Of a DNA stretch of 64,000 bases, positions 44,205 to 54,800 are shown piece by piece. The notes below the pieces were generated by a model, which worked only from the letters and a program-made list of their open reading frames with translations, did no database searches and was not told the DNA's origin. Position 1 is the first letter of the stretch. Each line of letters starts with the position of its first letter. This stretch comes from Rhodanobacter sp. ANJX3 (lineage in GTDB: Bacteria; Pseudomonadota; Gammaproteobacteria; Xanthomonadales; Rhodanobacteraceae): assembly GCF_014200755.1 (NCBI RefSeq), contig NZ_JACHCM010000001.1, positions 352,218-416,217 of the forward strand, written 5' to 3'. A program made the translations under genes and the position numbers.

Positions 44205-45470
44205 TCAGTGCACGACACGCAAACGTGGAGACTCGCCGGGTTCAACGCCGACCACCTGCACGCGGGTTCCGGCAGGACAGTCGCCGGCGTCTTCGGGAAG
44301 CACGACCCAGACATCGGCGTCGGCGAACGGGCGAATGCGGAAGGGCTGCTGCTGTTCGGTAACGGTGACGTGCATTTGGCCGTCCGAATGCTGATAGAGG
44401 CTGGCTCGCAGAAAGTGCCGCAGGCCGGCTTTGGGCTGCTGAGGTGTGTCGAGCAGGGCATGCATGGCCGGTTCGCCGCTCTGCCCGCTCATCTCGCGCA
44501 AGGCCGGCATCACGATAAAGCGCAAACCGGCCGCGACCGCCATAGGCGTGCCCGGCAGCGCGACAACCAGCGGGCCATTCGCGAGCCTGGCGGCCAGCAG
44601 GGGCTTGCCGGGACGAATAGCCACCTTGTGGAACAGTAGCTGCGCATGAAAACGGCGCAGCGTGTCCGGCACGAAGTCGTAGCGGCCCATCGAGACGGCG
44701 CCGGTGCTGACCACCAGGTCGGCGCCGGCCTCGATGGCGCGCTGCAGGGCGCCGGCATAAGTCACTGCCGTATCGTCCACCGCCTCGCACGCAAGCACCC
44801 GCGCGTTGGCCGCGCCCAGCGCCGCGACAAGATAAGGCCCGTTGGAGTTGTGAATGCGCTCGGCACCCAGTGGATGGGTCGGATCGGACTGCAGCTCCTT
44901 GCCCGTGCAAATGACCGCCACACGCGGTCGCGTCACGACGGGCACCGTCGCAACACCCAGGGCGGCCAGCAGCATGATCTGGGCCGACCCGATACGCGTT
45001 CCCGCCGCCAACACCTGCGCACCCGGCGCCACGTCGGAGCCGGCGTAGCGCACGTTGTCGCCGGCACGCAACGCGTCGCGCAGGCGGATTCGCGTCGGCA
45101 TACCGGTGGGGCCGGTGGCGAGGCATTCGGTGCGCTCGACGGCGATCACCGCATCGAGGCCTTCGGGCAGCGACGCGCCGGTCATGATCTCGCAGGCGCC
45201 CTGCCCGACCTCGTGTTGACTGGCCTCGTGCAAGGCATCGCCTGCGGCGTGCGAGCCGTATATGGCGTGTTCCGATCCGGCCGCCCACGGCGTCGCGGCG
45301 TTCAAAGCATAGCCATCCATCGCCGCGTGATCGAACGAAGGCAGCGCGATCGAACTGGTAACGGCCTTCGCCAGCACCCGCCCCACGGCATCGCCGAGCA
45401 CGCAGTTTTCCCTCGGCAGCGGGCCGATCTGCGCCAGAAGTCGTTCGAGTGCCTGGGTGTAGTTGATCAT
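44205..45470 (-). CDS. moeA: Molybdopterin molybdenumtransferase
   Basis: The 421-residue protein has the MoeA domain order: ALPSFDHAAMDGYAL (near residue 50, with a conserved Asp), CEIMTGASLPEG, a MoCF-binding domain with VAVICTGKELQSD and RIHNSNGPYL, GAVSMGRYDFV and PLVVALPGTPMAV, then a C-terminal beta domain. It inserts molybdate into adenylylated molybdopterin. The usual TGDEL reads TGKEL and the usual GGxSxGE reads GAVSMGR, so it is a diverged copy. I chose the ATG at 45470 because the extra N-terminal codons do not match the family. Confidence 0.88.
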   Translation of the reverse strand: MINYTQALERLLAQIGPLPRENCVLGDAVGRVLAKAVTSSIALPSFDHAAMDGYALNAATPWAAGSEHAIYGSHAAGDALHEASQHEVGQGACEIMTGASLPEGLDAVIAVERTECLATGPTGMPTRIRLRDALRAGDNVRYAGSDVAPGAQVLAAGTRIGSAQIMLLAALGVATVPVVTRPRVAVICTGKELQSDPTHPLGAERIHNSNGPYLVAALGAANARVLACEAVDDTAVTYAGALQRAIEAGADLVVSTGAVSMGRYDFVPDTLRRFHAQLLFHKVAIRPGKPLLAARLANGPLVVALPGTPMAVAAGLRFIVMPALREMSGQSGEPAMHALLDTPQQPKAGLRHFLRASLYQHSDGQMHVTVTEQQQPFRIRPFADADVWVVLPEDAGDCPAGTRVQVVGVEPGESPRLRVVH

Positions 45471-45949
45471 CGGGTGCCGAGACGGGCTCTTAGAGTCAAG
45501 CGGCAAGTTTCTCACGTACGGCGGCGCCGCCAAGCCCTGACGCTGACACATTGTCGCGGCGAACCACGGATTGGCGGTCGAGCCGCACGTTTCGCCGCAA
45601 AAATCGCCGGCGAAGGTTGGTATCAGCGACCTTTCCTCGCACCAAAATTTTTACTGCGTTGCAGCGTGATACTTGGTAAGGCAACCGTGCATGGTACGGA
45701 TAGCGGAAGCTGTGAAGCGAAAGCAAGCTGCCGGTAGTGTCAGTCGCTGTCCGAATGACACTGGCATCCATGGGCAGCGGTGTCCAACGTACTTGATCGC
45801 GGAGTAACGCATTGAAATATCCAGCGTGAAAGTTTCACTTGGGCGCCAGTGACACGTTCAAAAGCAGTGATCGCAAGACGCGCTCGCCTGGTACGTTCGG
45901 CATCGCCGGATATTTGACATTTCATACACTCATTAGTGAGAGAACGCTC
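45471..45949. other. Intergenic stretch of 479 bases before the transporter and fds operon
   Basis: This is the divergent promoter area between moeA and the oxalate/formate transporter gene. It holds an inverted repeat AGTGTCA/TGACACT (45737-45743 and 45757-45763) that could be an operator. I see no gene and no ModE-like box. Confidence 0.45.
45737..45763. promoter_or_regulatory. Inverted repeat upstream of the transporter/fds genes
   Basis: The arms AGTGTCA and TGACACT are separated by 13 bases (two helical turns centre to centre). It lies 187 bases or more before the transporter start. A regulator binding site is a guess from geometry. Confidence 0.35.
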
Positions 45950-47611
45950 ATGGCAGGGGTACCAGAAGCAGTTGTTTCATCCGCGGGGACAGGAACGTCG
46001 CCGGGCTTTTTCGCGCGGGAACGCACCATCGCAGGCCCCCAATTCAATCGCTGGCTGGTACCGCCGGCCGCGTTGGCCATCCATCTGTGCATCGGCATGG
46101 CTTACGGCTTCTCGGTGTTCTGGCTGCCGATGTCCAAACTGCTCAGTACCACCGACGCTGCCACCTGCGCGAACCTCGGCTTTTTCGCCGCGTTGACCAG
46201 TACCAATTGCAACTGGACCGTCGCGCAGGTCACACACATCTTCGAAACGTTTATCGCGGTGCTCGGCATTTCGGCAGCGCTGTGGGGCGGCTGGCTGGAG
46301 CACGCCGGCCCGCGCAAGGCCGGTTTTGTCGCGGCGCTGTGCTGGGGCGGCGGCCTGATCATCGGCGGCCTCGGTGTGTCGAGCCATCAGCTGTGGCTGG
46401 TCTTTCTCGGCTGCGGCGTGCTCGGCGGCGTCGGTCTCGGGCTCGGTTACATCACGCCGGTGTCTTCGCTGATCAAGTGGTTTCCCGATCGTCGCGGCAT
46501 GGCGACCGGTTTTGCCATCATGGGCTTTGGCGGTGGCGCGATGATCGGTGCGCCGCTGGCAGCCGCGCTGATGAAGCACTTTTCCGAGACCAGCGCCCAG
46601 GGCGTCGCCACCACGCTTATCGTGATGGGCGCGATCTATTTCATCGTGATGGCGGCAGGTGCGCTCGGCTTTCGCGTGGCACCCAACGGCTGGTATCCGC
46701 GTGGCTGGACGCCGGCCGCCAAGGATGCCGGCAAGACCATGGTCACTCATAACCATGTCCATCTCAGCCGCGCGTGGAAGACGCCGCAATTCTGGCTGCT
46801 GTGGGCCGTGCTGTTTCTCAACGTGACCGCCGGCATTTCGGTGATCGCGGTGGCCAGCCCGATGCTGCAGGACGTGTTCGGCGGCAAGCTCGCCGGCCTT
46901 GCGGATGCCGCGGCCACGCTCACCGCCGCGCAGAAGGCCGCCGTCGTCGCTGCCGCGGCGGGACTAGTCGGGCTGATCAGCCTGTTCAACAGCCTGGGTC
47001 GCCTGTTCTGGGCATCGCTGTCGGACAAGATCGGCCGCAAGAACACCTATTTCGCGTTCTTCATTCTCGGCATTGTTCTGTACTGCCTGCTGCCGACCTG
47101 GGGTCATCTGGGTCTGGCCGGTCTGTTTGTCGCCACCGTCTGCGTGATCCTCAGCATGTACGGCGGCGGCTTTGCCACGATCCCCGCGTATCTGGCCGAT
47201 CTGTTCGGCACGCAGATGGTTGGTGCCATTCACGGCCGACTGCTTACTGCGTGGTCGGCGGCCGGCGTCATCGGTCCGTTCCTCATCGCTGCGATTCGCC
47301 AGACCCAGCTCGACGCTGGCGTGGCCAAGAACCTCGTCTACGACAACACGCTGTACATCATGGCGGGCCTGCTGCTGCTCGGTCTGATTTGCAACGCGCT
47401 GGTACGGCCGGTAAAGGCGTCGGTGTTCATGACCGATGCTGAGTTGGCGAGTGAGCGCGCGCTGCAGCACGAGGATCGCGTCACATCCACCGCCGAGACC
47501 TCGGCGCGTGGCGGCTTCGGCGCGGTTGGCGTGCTGGCGTGGCTGGCGGTCGGCGTACCGTTCCTCATCGGCTTGTATATCGCACTGGCCAAAGCTGCCG
47601 CGCTGTTCTGA
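45950..47611 (+). CDS. OFA-type oxalate/formate transporter (MFS)
   Basis: The 553-residue protein has 12 or more hydrophobic segments in the major facilitator pattern. It has the OFA features: an early [19 protein letters not shown] helix, [34 protein letters not shown], and [21 protein letters not shown] as the MFS signature between halves. Family members exchange oxalate and formate or carry related anions. Lying 22 bases before fdsG, it probably feeds formate to the dehydrogenase. The start at 45950 precedes the family's N-terminal region; an upstream extension was rejected. Confidence 0.88.
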   Translation: MAGVPEAVVSSAGTGTSPGFFARERTIAGPQFNRWLVPPAALAIHLCIGMAYGFSVFWLPMSKLLSTTDAATCANLGFFAALTSTNCNWTVAQVTHIFETFIAVLGISAALWGGWLEHAGPRKAGFVAALCWGGGLIIGGLGVSSHQLWLVFLGCGVLGGVGLGLGYITPVSSLIKWFPDRRGMATGFAIMGFGGGAMIGAPLAAALMKHFSETSAQGVATTLIVMGAIYFIVMAAGALGFRVAPNGWYPRGWTPAAKDAGKTMVTHNHVHLSRAWKTPQFWLLWAVLFLNVTAGISVIAVASPMLQDVFGGKLAGLADAAATLTAAQKAAVVAAAAGLVGLISLFNSLGRLFWASLSDKIGRKNTYFAFFILGIVLYCLLPTWGHLGLAGLFVATVCVILSMYGGGFATIPAYLADLFGTQMVGAIHGRLLTAWSAAGVIGPFLIAAIRQTQLDAGVAKNLVYDNTLYIMAGLLLLGLICNALVRPVKASVFMTDAELASERALQHEDRVTSTAETSARGGFGAVGVLAWLAVGVPFLIGLYIALAKAAALF

Positions 47612-47633
47612 GAAACACTTCGAAGGTGATGTG

Positions 47634-48134
47634 ATGAAACGTGCTGCCAACCCCAACGCGGTGCCGGATGTTCCAGAAGATATTCGCGCCGCGGTACTCG
47701 AGGTGACGAGCCGGCTGAAGGATATGCCCGGCGCCCTGCTGCCGGTGCTGCACGGCGTGCAGCAGGCGCTGGGCCATGTGCCGGAGGCGTCGGTGCCGTT
47801 GATCGCGCGGGAGCTCAACCTCTCTCGTGCCGACGTGCATGGCGTGATCACGTTTTATCACTTCTTTCGCCGCCAACCGTCCGGCAGGCGCGTCATCTAC
47901 GTCTGCCGGGCGGAATCCTGCCAGGCCATGGGGGCGGTGGCGCTGGAACAGCACATCAAGCAGCGCCTCGGCGTAGACTTCCATGAAACCACCGCCAATG
48001 GTGCGTACACGCTGGAGCCGGTTTACTGCCTCGGCAACTGCGCCTGCTCGCCGGCGATCATGGTGGATGACGAACTCAAGGGCCGAGTGACGCCGAAGCA
48101 GTTCGACGCGTGGCTCGCCGCGGAGGCAACATGA
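47634..48134 (+). CDS. fdsG: NAD-dependent formate dehydrogenase, gamma subunit
   Basis: The 166-residue protein is NuoE-like, with a helical N-terminus and a thioredoxin-like 2Fe-2S domain using [10 protein letters not shown] and [11 protein letters not shown]. It transfers electrons within the soluble FdsABG complex. GAAGGTGATG stands before the ATG. The stop overlaps the fdsB start by four bases (ATGA at 48131). Confidence 0.92.
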   Translation: MKRAANPNAVPDVPEDIRAAVLEVTSRLKDMPGALLPVLHGVQQALGHVPEASVPLIARELNLSRADVHGVITFYHFFRRQPSGRRVIYVCRAESCQAMGAVALEQHIKQRLGVDFHETTANGAYTLEPVYCLGNCACSPAIMVDDELKGRVTPKQFDAWLAAEAT

Positions 48135-49690
48135 GCATCACGGTTTACGTGCCGCTGGATGCCGGCTCGCTATCGCTCGGCGCGGAAGCCGTGGCCGTCG
48201 CCATCGCGGCGGAAGCCAGGCAGCGCAATCTCGATATCCGGATCGTCCGCAACGGATCGCGCGGCCTGTACTGGCTGGAACCGATGGTCGAAGTCGCAAC
48301 GCCTGAGGGCCGCGTCGCCTTTGGCCCGGTGCAGGCGGCCGACGTGGCCGGACTGTTCGACGCGGATTTTCTGCATGGCGGCCATCACGCCCTGAGCCTG
48401 GGGTTGACCGAAGAGATCGGCTATCTGAAAAGCCAGCAGCGCCTGACCTTTGCCCGCGTCGGCATCGTCGATCCGCGCAGCCTCGACGACTACCGTGCGC
48501 ACGGCGGCTATCGCGGCCTGGAAAATGCGCTTGGCATGAGCGGTCCCGAGGTCGTTCAGGCGGTCACCGACTCCGGCCTGCGCGGCCGCGGCGGCGCAGC
48601 CTTTCCGGCCGGCATCAAGTGGAAAACCTGCATGGATGCGCAGGCGTCGCAGAAGTACATCGTCTGCAACGCCGACGAGGGCGATTCGGGCACCTACGCC
48701 GACCGCATGATCATGGAGGGTGATCCCTTCGTGCTGATCGAGGGCATGACCATCGCCGGACTGGCTGTGGGCGCGACGCAGGGCTATATCTATCTGCGGG
48801 TGGAATACCCGCACGCGCAGCGTGCGCTGGAGTCGGCCATCCAGACGGCCGAGGCTGAAGGTTATCTCGGCGGTGACATCCGCGGCAGCGGCAAGGCGTT
48901 TCACCTCGAAGTGCGCATGGCCGCCGGCGCGTATATCTGTGGCGAAGAAACATCGCTATTGGAAAGCCTCGAAGGCAAGCGCGGCATGGTGCGCTTCAAG
49001 CCGCCGCTGCCGGCGATCGAAGGCCTGTTCGGCAAGCCCACGGTGATCAACAACGTGGTGACGCTGGCCTCGGTGCCGACGATTCTAGACAAGGGCGCAG
49101 CGTTCTACCGCGACTACGGCATGGGCCGTTCGCGCGGCACCCTGCCGATGCAACTGGCCGGCAATCTGAAGCGTGCCGGTCTGGTGGAGCGCGCCTTCGG
49201 TCTGACCCTGCGCGAACTGATCGAAGACTACGGCGGCGGCACGGTCAGCGGCCGGCCGGTGCGTGCGATACAGGTCGGCGGTCCGCTCGGCGCGTACATC
49301 CCGGTCTCACAGCTAGATACGCCGATCGATTACGAAGCCTTTATTGCGATCGGCGGCATGCTCGGTCACGGCGGCATCGTGGTGTTCGACGACAGCGTCG
49401 ACATGGCGGCGCAGGCGCGCTATGCGATGGAGTTCTGCGCGATCGAATCCTGCGGCAAGTGCACGCCCTGCCGCATCGGCTCGACCCGCGGCATGGAGGT
49501 GATCGACCGGCTCAAGGCCGGCGATACCGCCGAACGCGATCGCAACGAAGTGCTGCTGCGCGATCTGTGCCAGACCATGCTCGGTGGCTCGCTCTGCGCG
49601 CTGGGCGGCATGGCACCTTTCCCCGTGCTCAGCGCATTGGATCATTTCCCCGAAGATTTCGCAGGCGCCGCCGAAGCGGTCACGCCCTGA
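48131..49690 (+). CDS. fdsB: NAD-dependent formate dehydrogenase, beta subunit
   Basis: The 519-residue protein is NuoF-like. A cysteine-free thioredoxin-like N-terminal domain (about 1-110) precedes the FMN-binding [16 protein letters not shown], the NAD-site region [14 protein letters not shown] and [15 protein letters not shown]. The C-terminal 4Fe-4S motif is [15 protein letters not shown] with a later Cys. It passes electrons from formate oxidation to NAD. Gene order and overlaps match the fds operons of Cupriavidus and Rhodobacter. Confidence 0.93.
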   Translation: MSITVYVPLDAGSLSLGAEAVAVAIAAEARQRNLDIRIVRNGSRGLYWLEPMVEVATPEGRVAFGPVQAADVAGLFDADFLHGGHHALSLGLTEEIGYLKSQQRLTFARVGIVDPRSLDDYRAHGGYRGLENALGMSGPEVVQAVTDSGLRGRGGAAFPAGIKWKTCMDAQASQKYIVCNADEGDSGTYADRMIMEGDPFVLIEGMTIAGLAVGATQGYIYLRVEYPHAQRALESAIQTAEAEGYLGGDIRGSGKAFHLEVRMAAGAYICGEETSLLESLEGKRGMVRFKPPLPAIEGLFGKPTVINNVVTLASVPTILDKGAAFYRDYGMGRSRGTLPMQLAGNLKRAGLVERAFGLTLRELIEDYGGGTVSGRPVRAIQVGGPLGAYIPVSQLDTPIDYEAFIAIGGMLGHGGIVVFDDSVDMAAQARYAMEFCAIESCGKCTPCRIGSTRGMEVIDRLKAGDTAERDRNEVLLRDLCQTMLGGSLCALGGMAPFPVLSALDHFPEDFAGAAEAVTP

Positions 49691-49704
49691 GGAGGTAACG
49701 CGCC

Positions 49705-52653
49705 ATGTTGTCCATCGTTGAGATCGATTACGGCACACCGAAAGCCGTATCCGAGAAAACCGTTGCGCTGCAGATCGATGGCAAGAGCATCCACGTGCCG
49801 GAAGGCACGTCGGTGATGCGCGCCGCCGCGCAGGCCGGAATCAATATTCCCAAGCTTTGCGCCACCGAGATGCTCGACGCATTCGGTTCGTGCCGCCTGT
49901 GCCTGGTCGAGATCGAAGGACGCAAGGGCTATCCGGCCTCCTGCACCACGCCGGTGGCCGACGGCATGAAGATCAGCACGCAGACGCCGAAGCTCGCGGA
50001 AATTCGTCGCGGCGTGATGGAGCTTTACATCTCCGATCATCCGCTGGACTGCCTCACCTGCCCCGCCAACGGCCACTGCGAACTGCAGGATATGGCGGGC
50101 GTGGTTGGCCTGCGCGAGGTGCGCTACGGTTACGAAGGCGCGAATCACGTGTTTGCCAAGATGCCGGCCAGCAAGGACAGCCAGATCGCGCTCGACGGCC
50201 GTGCTGCCGCGCCGGTAGCGAACCCGCTGTTCGCGCCGAAGGACGAATCCAACCCCTACTTCACCTTCGATCCGTCCAAGTGCATCGCCTGCTCGCGCTG
50301 CGTGCGCGCATGCGACGAGGTGCAGGGTACGTTCGCGCTGACCATTCAGGGCCGCGGGTTCGAATCCAAGGTCGCGGCCAGCCAGGACAACCGTTTTCTC
50401 GATTCCGAATGCGTTTCGTGCGGCGCCTGTGTGCAGGCCTGCCCCACGGCGACGCTGTCGGAGAAGTCGCTGATCGACAAGGGTCAGGCCGAGCACAGCG
50501 TCACCACCACCTGCGCCTATTGCGGCGTCGGCTGCAGCTTCCGCGCCGAGATGAAGGGCGAAGAGATCGTGCGTATGGTGCCGAACAAGGACGGCCATGC
50601 GAACCATGGCCACTCCTGCGTCAAGGGCCGCTTCGCCATCGGCTACGCCAGCCATCCGGACCGCATCACCACGCCGATGATCCGCGCCAATATCGCCGAT
50701 CCGTGGCGGATCGTCAGCTGGGACGAGGCGTTCGCCCACGTCGGCAGCGAGTTCAAGCGGCTGCAGGCCAAGTACGGCACCCACTCCGTCGGCGGCATTA
50801 CCTCTTCGCGTTGCACCAATGAAGAAACCTATCTGGTGCAGAAGTTGGTCCGTGCGGGCTTCGGCAACAACAACGTCGACACCTGCGCGCGCGTCTGCCA
50901 TTCGCCAACCGGCTACGGCCTCAAGGCCACCTTGGGCGAATCGGCGGGCACGCAGGATTTCGACTCCATCGAAAAGACCGACGTGGTACTGGTCATCGGC
51001 GCCAATCCGACCGACGCCCATCCGGTGTTCGGCTCGCAGATGAAGCAGCGGCTGCGCGCTGGCGCCAAGCTCATCGTGATCGACCCACGCCGCATCGACC
51101 TGGTACGCACGCCGCATATCAAGGCGGACTATCACCTCAAGCTGAAGCCGGGTACCAATGTGGCGGTGCTCAATACGCTGGCCCACGTCATCGTGACTGA
51201 AGGCCTGGTCGATAAGACCTTCGTCGCGCAGCGCTGCGAGGACGATGCCTTCGCCAAATGGTGTGACTTTGTCGCGCAGGACAAATACAGCCCCGAAGCG
51301 ATGGAAGCGCAGACCGGTGTGCCGGCCGACGCCGTGCGCGGCGCCGCGCGGCTGTATGCCACCGGCGGCAACGGCGCGATCTATTACGGGCTCGGCGTGA
51401 CCGAGCACGCGCAGGGTTCCACCACGGTGATGGCGATCGCCAATCTGGCCATGGCCACCGGCAATATCGGTCGCGAAGGCGTGGGCGTGAACCCGCTGCG
51501 CGGCCAGAACAACGTGCAGGGCGCCTGCGACATGGGCTCGTTCCCGCACGAGTTCCCCGGCTATCGTCACGTCAGCGACGTGGCCACGCGCGAGCTGTTC
51601 GAAAAAGCCTGGGGCGTGCCGCTCTACAACGAGCCCGGCCTGCGCATTCCGAACATGTTCGAGGCCGCGATGGACGGCAGCTTCAAGGGCTTGTACGTCG
51701 AAGGCGAGGATATCGCCCAGTCCGATCCGGATACCCAGCACGTCACCGCCGCGCTCAGCGCGATGGAGTGCGTGGTGGTGCAGGATCTGTTCCTCAACGA
51801 GACGGCGAAATATGCTCACGTGTTCCTGCCCGGCAGCTCGTTCCTGGAGAAAGACGGCACGTTTACCAACGCCGAGCGCCGCATCTCGCGCGTGCGCAAG
51901 GTGATGGCGCCCAAGGCCGGTTACGCCGACTGGGAAATCACCCAGAAGCTGGCGCAAGCCATGGGCTACCCGATGAACTACGAGCATCCCTCGGAGATCA
52001 TGGACGAGATCGCGGCGCTGACGCCGACTTTCCACGGTGTGAGCTTTGATCGCATCGACGAGCTCGGCTCGATCCAGTGGCCGTGCAACGAAGAGCATCC
52101 CGACGGCACGCCGGTAATGCACGTCGACAAGTTCGTGCGCGGCAAGGGCCGCTTCATGCTGACCGAGTACGTGCCCACGCGCGAAAAGGTGAATCTCGAG
52201 CGTCCGCTGATCCTCACCACCGGCCGCATCCTCAGCCAGTACAACGTCGGGGCCCAGACGCGGCGCACGGCCAACGTGATGTGGCATGACGAAGATCGTC
52301 TGGAAATCCACCCGCACGACGCCGAAGAACGCGGCATCGCCAGCGACGACTGGGTCGGTATCGCCAGCCGCTCGGGCGAAACCGTGCTGCGCGCCCTCGT
52401 CTCCGAGCGCATGCAGCCGGGCGTGGTCTACACCACCTTCCACTTCCCCGAATCCGGCGCCAACGTCATCACCACCGACAACTCGGACTGGGCGACCAAC
52501 TGTCCCGAGTACAAGGTCACGGCTGTGCAGGTGACCCGCGTGTCGCAGCCGTCCGAATGGCAGAAGCGCTTCCGCGCGTTCTCCAACGAGCAACAGTCGC
52601 TGCTGGAACAGTCGGCAGCGCCGCAACCGGCCAGCACGCTTGGGCCTGCGTAA
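49705..52653 (+). CDS. fdsA: NAD-dependent formate dehydrogenase, catalytic alpha subunit
   Basis: The 982-residue protein carries a ferredoxin-like 2Fe-2S domain (C52, C63, C66, C80) and a His/Cys 4Fe-4S site (HPLDCLTCPANGHCELQ). Two 4Fe-4S sites (CIACSRCVRACDE, CVSCGACVQACPT) and the family 4Fe-4S motif CAYCGVGCSF follow. The catalytic site is at RVCHSPTGYGL, with the Mo/W-binding Cys followed by His. Molybdopterin guanine dinucleotide motifs follow. It oxidises formate to CO2 and may run in reverse. A GGAGG stands before the start. Confidence 0.94.
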   Translation: MLSIVEIDYGTPKAVSEKTVALQIDGKSIHVPEGTSVMRAAAQAGINIPKLCATEMLDAFGSCRLCLVEIEGRKGYPASCTTPVADGMKISTQTPKLAEIRRGVMELYISDHPLDCLTCPANGHCELQDMAGVVGLREVRYGYEGANHVFAKMPASKDSQIALDGRAAAPVANPLFAPKDESNPYFTFDPSKCIACSRCVRACDEVQGTFALTIQGRGFESKVAASQDNRFLDSECVSCGACVQACPTATLSEKSLIDKGQAEHSVTTTCAYCGVGCSFRAEMKGEEIVRMVPNKDGHANHGHSCVKGRFAIGYASHPDRITTPMIRANIADPWRIVSWDEAFAHVGSEFKRLQAKYGTHSVGGITSSRCTNEETYLVQKLVRAGFGNNNVDTCARVCHSPTGYGLKATLGESAGTQDFDSIEKTDVVLVIGANPTDAHPVFGSQMKQRLRAGAKLIVIDPRRIDLVRTPHIKADYHLKLKPGTNVAVLNTLAHVIVTEGLVDKTFVAQRCEDDAFAKWCDFVAQDKYSPEAMEAQTGVPADAVRGAARLYATGGNGAIYYGLGVTEHAQGSTTVMAIANLAMATGNIGREGVGVNPLRGQNNVQGACDMGSFPHEFPGYRHVSDVATRELFEKAWGVPLYNEPGLRIPNMFEAAMDGSFKGLYVEGEDIAQSDPDTQHVTAALSAMECVVVQDLFLNETAKYAHVFLPGSSFLEKDGTFTNAERRISRVRKVMAPKAGYADWEITQKLAQAMGYPMNYEHPSEIMDEIAALTPTFHGVSFDRIDELGSIQWPCNEEHPDGTPVMHVDKFVRGKGRFMLTEYVPTREKVNLERPLILTTGRILSQYNVGAQTRRTANVMWHDEDRLEIHPHDAEERGIASDDWVGIASRSGETVLRALVSERMQPGVVYTTFHFPESGANVITTDNSDWATNCPEYKVTAVQVTRVSQPSEWQKRFRAFSNEQQSLLEQSAAPQPASTLGPA

Positions 52654-52660
52654 GCCAGCA

Positions 52661-53512
52661 ATGCCGGATGGCCAGGAAAAAGCGTCCGGCTTCGTCCATC
52701 GTGCGGTCGATCGATGGCGGCACGGCGAGTCGACCCACGAGGATGACTGCGTCGCCGAGGAAATGCCGATCGCGATGCTTTACAACGGTGTGAGCTTTGC
52801 CGTGATGATGGCGACGCCGCATGATCTGGAAGACTTTGCGCTGGGCTTTTCGCTCAGCGAAGGTCTGGTCACCGCACCGACGCAGCTCCTGCAGGTGGAC
52901 GTCCAGACCTTGCTCGAAGGCATGCAGCTGTCGATGAAGGTCGATGCCCAAGCGCACGGCGCACATCTCGCCCATCAGCATGAGCGCCTGCTGCCCGGCC
53001 GCAGCGGCTGCGGTATTTGCGGCACGCGCGAGCTGGAACAGGCGATACGGCACAGCCCGCCGGTCAGCGCAGGCATCACCGTGACGCGCAACGCACTGGA
53101 ACGTGCCCTGAGCCAGCTGCAGTCGCAGCAGCCGATCAACGCGGCCACTGGCGCCGTGCACGCAGCGGCATGGGCCAATCGCGACGGCAGCATTGTGCTG
53201 GTGCGCGAAGACGTCGGCCGCCACAACGCGCTGGATAAATTGATCGGTGCAATGCACCGCGCCGGCATCGATCCACAAAACGGCATGGCGCTGGTCACCA
53301 GTCGCGCCAGCTATGAAATGGTCACCAAGGCATCCAGCGCCGGCATCGCCCTGCTCGCGGCCATTTCAGCGCCCACCGCGCTGGCGATCGAGCTGGCGCG
53401 CAGCGCCGGCATCACCCTGATCGGCTTCGCCCGTCCCGGCAGCCATAACGTCTATACCCATCCCCATCGACTGCTGGACGATCAGCTGTCCGAACGTTTG
53501 CAGGAACCGTGA
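52661..53512 (+). CDS. fdhD: Formate dehydrogenase sulfurtransferase FdhD
   Basis: The 283-residue protein has the FdhD motifs EEMPIAMLYNGVSFAVMM, DLEDFALGFSLSEGLV, the sulfur-carrying loop SGCGICGTRELE and REDVGRHNALDKLIG. It transfers sulfur from a cysteine desulfurase to the molybdenum cofactor before insertion into FdsA (also called FdsC). The start at 52661 lies 7 bases after fdsA; the frame also opens slightly earlier inside fdsA. Its stop is joined to the fdsD start. Confidence 0.92.
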   Translation: MPDGQEKASGFVHRAVDRWRHGESTHEDDCVAEEMPIAMLYNGVSFAVMMATPHDLEDFALGFSLSEGLVTAPTQLLQVDVQTLLEGMQLSMKVDAQAHGAHLAHQHERLLPGRSGCGICGTRELEQAIRHSPPVSAGITVTRNALERALSQLQSQQPINAATGAVHAAAWANRDGSIVLVREDVGRHNALDKLIGAMHRAGIDPQNGMALVTSRASYEMVTKASSAGIALLAAISAPTALAIELARSAGITLIGFARPGSHNVYTHPHRLLDDQLSERLQEP

Positions 53513-53739
53513 TGCACATCGAACGACTGGTCACCATGGCCAACGACATCGCCACCTACTTCACATCAGAGCCCGACCACGCCACCGCCGTGACCGGCGT
53601 ACGCGATCACCTCACCCGCTTCTGGGACCCGGTGATGCGCCGACAGCTCAAAGACTTCGTCACCGATGGCGGCGAAGGCCTGCTGCCGCTGGCCAGCGAA
53701 GCGGTGAAGCAAATGAACGTTCCGGCTGTCGTCGGCTGA
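53512..53739 (+). CDS. fdsD: Formate dehydrogenase delta subunit
   Basis: The 75-residue protein starts MHIERLVTMANDIATYF and contains HLTRFWDPVMRRQL, the signature of FdsD. This small subunit ends fds operons and is needed for full activity, probably in cofactor insertion. The ATG at 53512 overlaps the fdhD stop (TGATG). It completes fdsGBA-fdhD-fdsD. Confidence 0.9.
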   Translation: MHIERLVTMANDIATYFTSEPDHATAVTGVRDHLTRFWDPVMRRQLKDFVTDGGEGLLPLASEAVKQMNVPAVVG

Positions 53740-53952
53740 GCGACGCCAGCACCCAGGCATTGCAACGACGTCGGCACGTTTCCTTTTCAAGCCCGGCTGC
53801 AGGACTCGCCAAAGATGTTCGAGCCGTAGCGCGGTGACTGACCCCTTGCCAGCTCTGAAACTCCAAAGGCAATCAACCTATGGGAGCCACCGGACAAATC
53901 GCCTATGCTGCTGCCGCGGCCAAGGGGAGGCCGCGCGACCCGGGGACGCTTT

Positions 53953-54357
53953 GTGATTCTGTCGAACCTTTTCACCCTGCCCGCGTTTGTGGCCTATCTG
54001 GCCGTGGGCATTGTCTATTTCGCAGGCTTTATCGTTGCCTACATCTGGATCACGCCACAGCGTGAGATAGCCTTGATTCGTGACGGCAATATCGCGGCGG
54101 CCATCAGCCTTGGCGGCGCCGCGGTGGGCTTTGTGCTGCCACTGGCCAGTGCCATCGCGCACGCCGTCAGTCTGACGGATGTTGCCCTTTGGGGGCTGGT
54201 TGCCTGGGTCGTGCAACTGCTCGCGCACTTCGTGCTGCGCCTGGTCTTTCACGACCTGCGCGGTCGTATCGAGGCGAATACGCAGTCGGTCGCGCTGTTC
54301 GTGGCGATCATTGCCATCTGCATCGGCACGATCAACGCCGCCGCCATGACGTACTGA
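53953..54357 (+). CDS. DUF350 membrane protein (YjfL-like)
   Basis: The 134-residue protein has four hydrophobic segments with the DUF350 pattern: FVAYLAVGIVYFAGFIVAYIW, AAISLGGAAVGFVLPLASAI, LWGLVAWVVQLLAHFVLRLV and SVALFVAIIAICIGTINAAA. I chose GTG at 53953 (GGGGA before it); an ATG at 53905 gives an Arg-rich leader. It is followed 11 bases later by the DUF1190-like gene. The trio resembles the E. coli yjfL-yjfM-yjfC cluster. Confidence 0.75.
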   Translation: MILSNLFTLPAFVAYLAVGIVYFAGFIVAYIWITPQREIALIRDGNIAAAISLGGAAVGFVLPLASAIAHAVSLTDVALWGLVAWVVQLLAHFVLRLVFHDLRGRIEANTQSVALFVAIIAICIGTINAAAMTY

Positions 54358-54368
54358 GGAGCAACGCC

Positions 54369-54800
54369 ATGGATACAAAGCCCAGGCTCCCGGCCAACTA
54401 CCGGCATCCGTCGTTTTATCCACCGGAAACGCCGCTGATCCGCAAGCGCTCGCTGGCGGTGCCACTGATGTCACTGGGCGCCGTCGCCGTCGGCGGCATG
54501 CTGGCGTTTGGAGGCACCAACGTTCAGCGCAATAGCTACAGCTCGCCGGAAGACTGTGAACGTGACTACTCCGCAAGCCAGTGCACACGCGATCAGTCGG
54601 TAAGTGGCTACGGCGGCTATCACTATTACGGTCCCTGGTACCGGGACGACTGGCGCAACGGCCCACTCAAGAACGATCCCGGTCCCGGCCGAACCTTGGC
54701 GCTGGGCGGCGACTCTGCCGGCCGTGGTCCGACCGGGCTCGACTTTGGCGAGCGCGGCGGATTCGGTTCGAGCGGCCGCGTTTCCGCGCGAGGCGGCTGA
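54369..54800 (+). CDS. DUF1190-like membrane-anchored protein (YjfM-like)
   Basis: The 143-residue protein has a basic N-terminus, one hydrophobic segment (PLMSLGAVAVGGMLAFGG, about 33-50), then a Cys/Tyr/Gly-rich exported part (SPEDCERDYSASQC and YGGYHYYGPWYRDDW). This matches the DUF1190 pattern. GAGGAGC precedes the ATG. Its stop overlaps the next start (TGATG). Confidence 0.72.
   Translation: MDTKPRLPANYRHPSFYPPETPLIRKRSLAVPLMSLGAVAVGGMLAFGGTNVQRNSYSSPEDCERDYSASQCTRDQSVSGYGGYHYYGPWYRDDWRNGPLKNDPGPGRTLALGGDSAGRGPTGLDFGERGGFGSSGRVSARGG

Noticed and set aside
49642-52626. Long open frame of 994 codons on the minus strand, opposite fdsA
   Set aside because: It is antisense to a clearly recognised enzyme with all its metal-binding motifs. 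In GC-rich DNA the complement of a real gene is often open; its translation is rich in Arg, His and Asp with no motifs.
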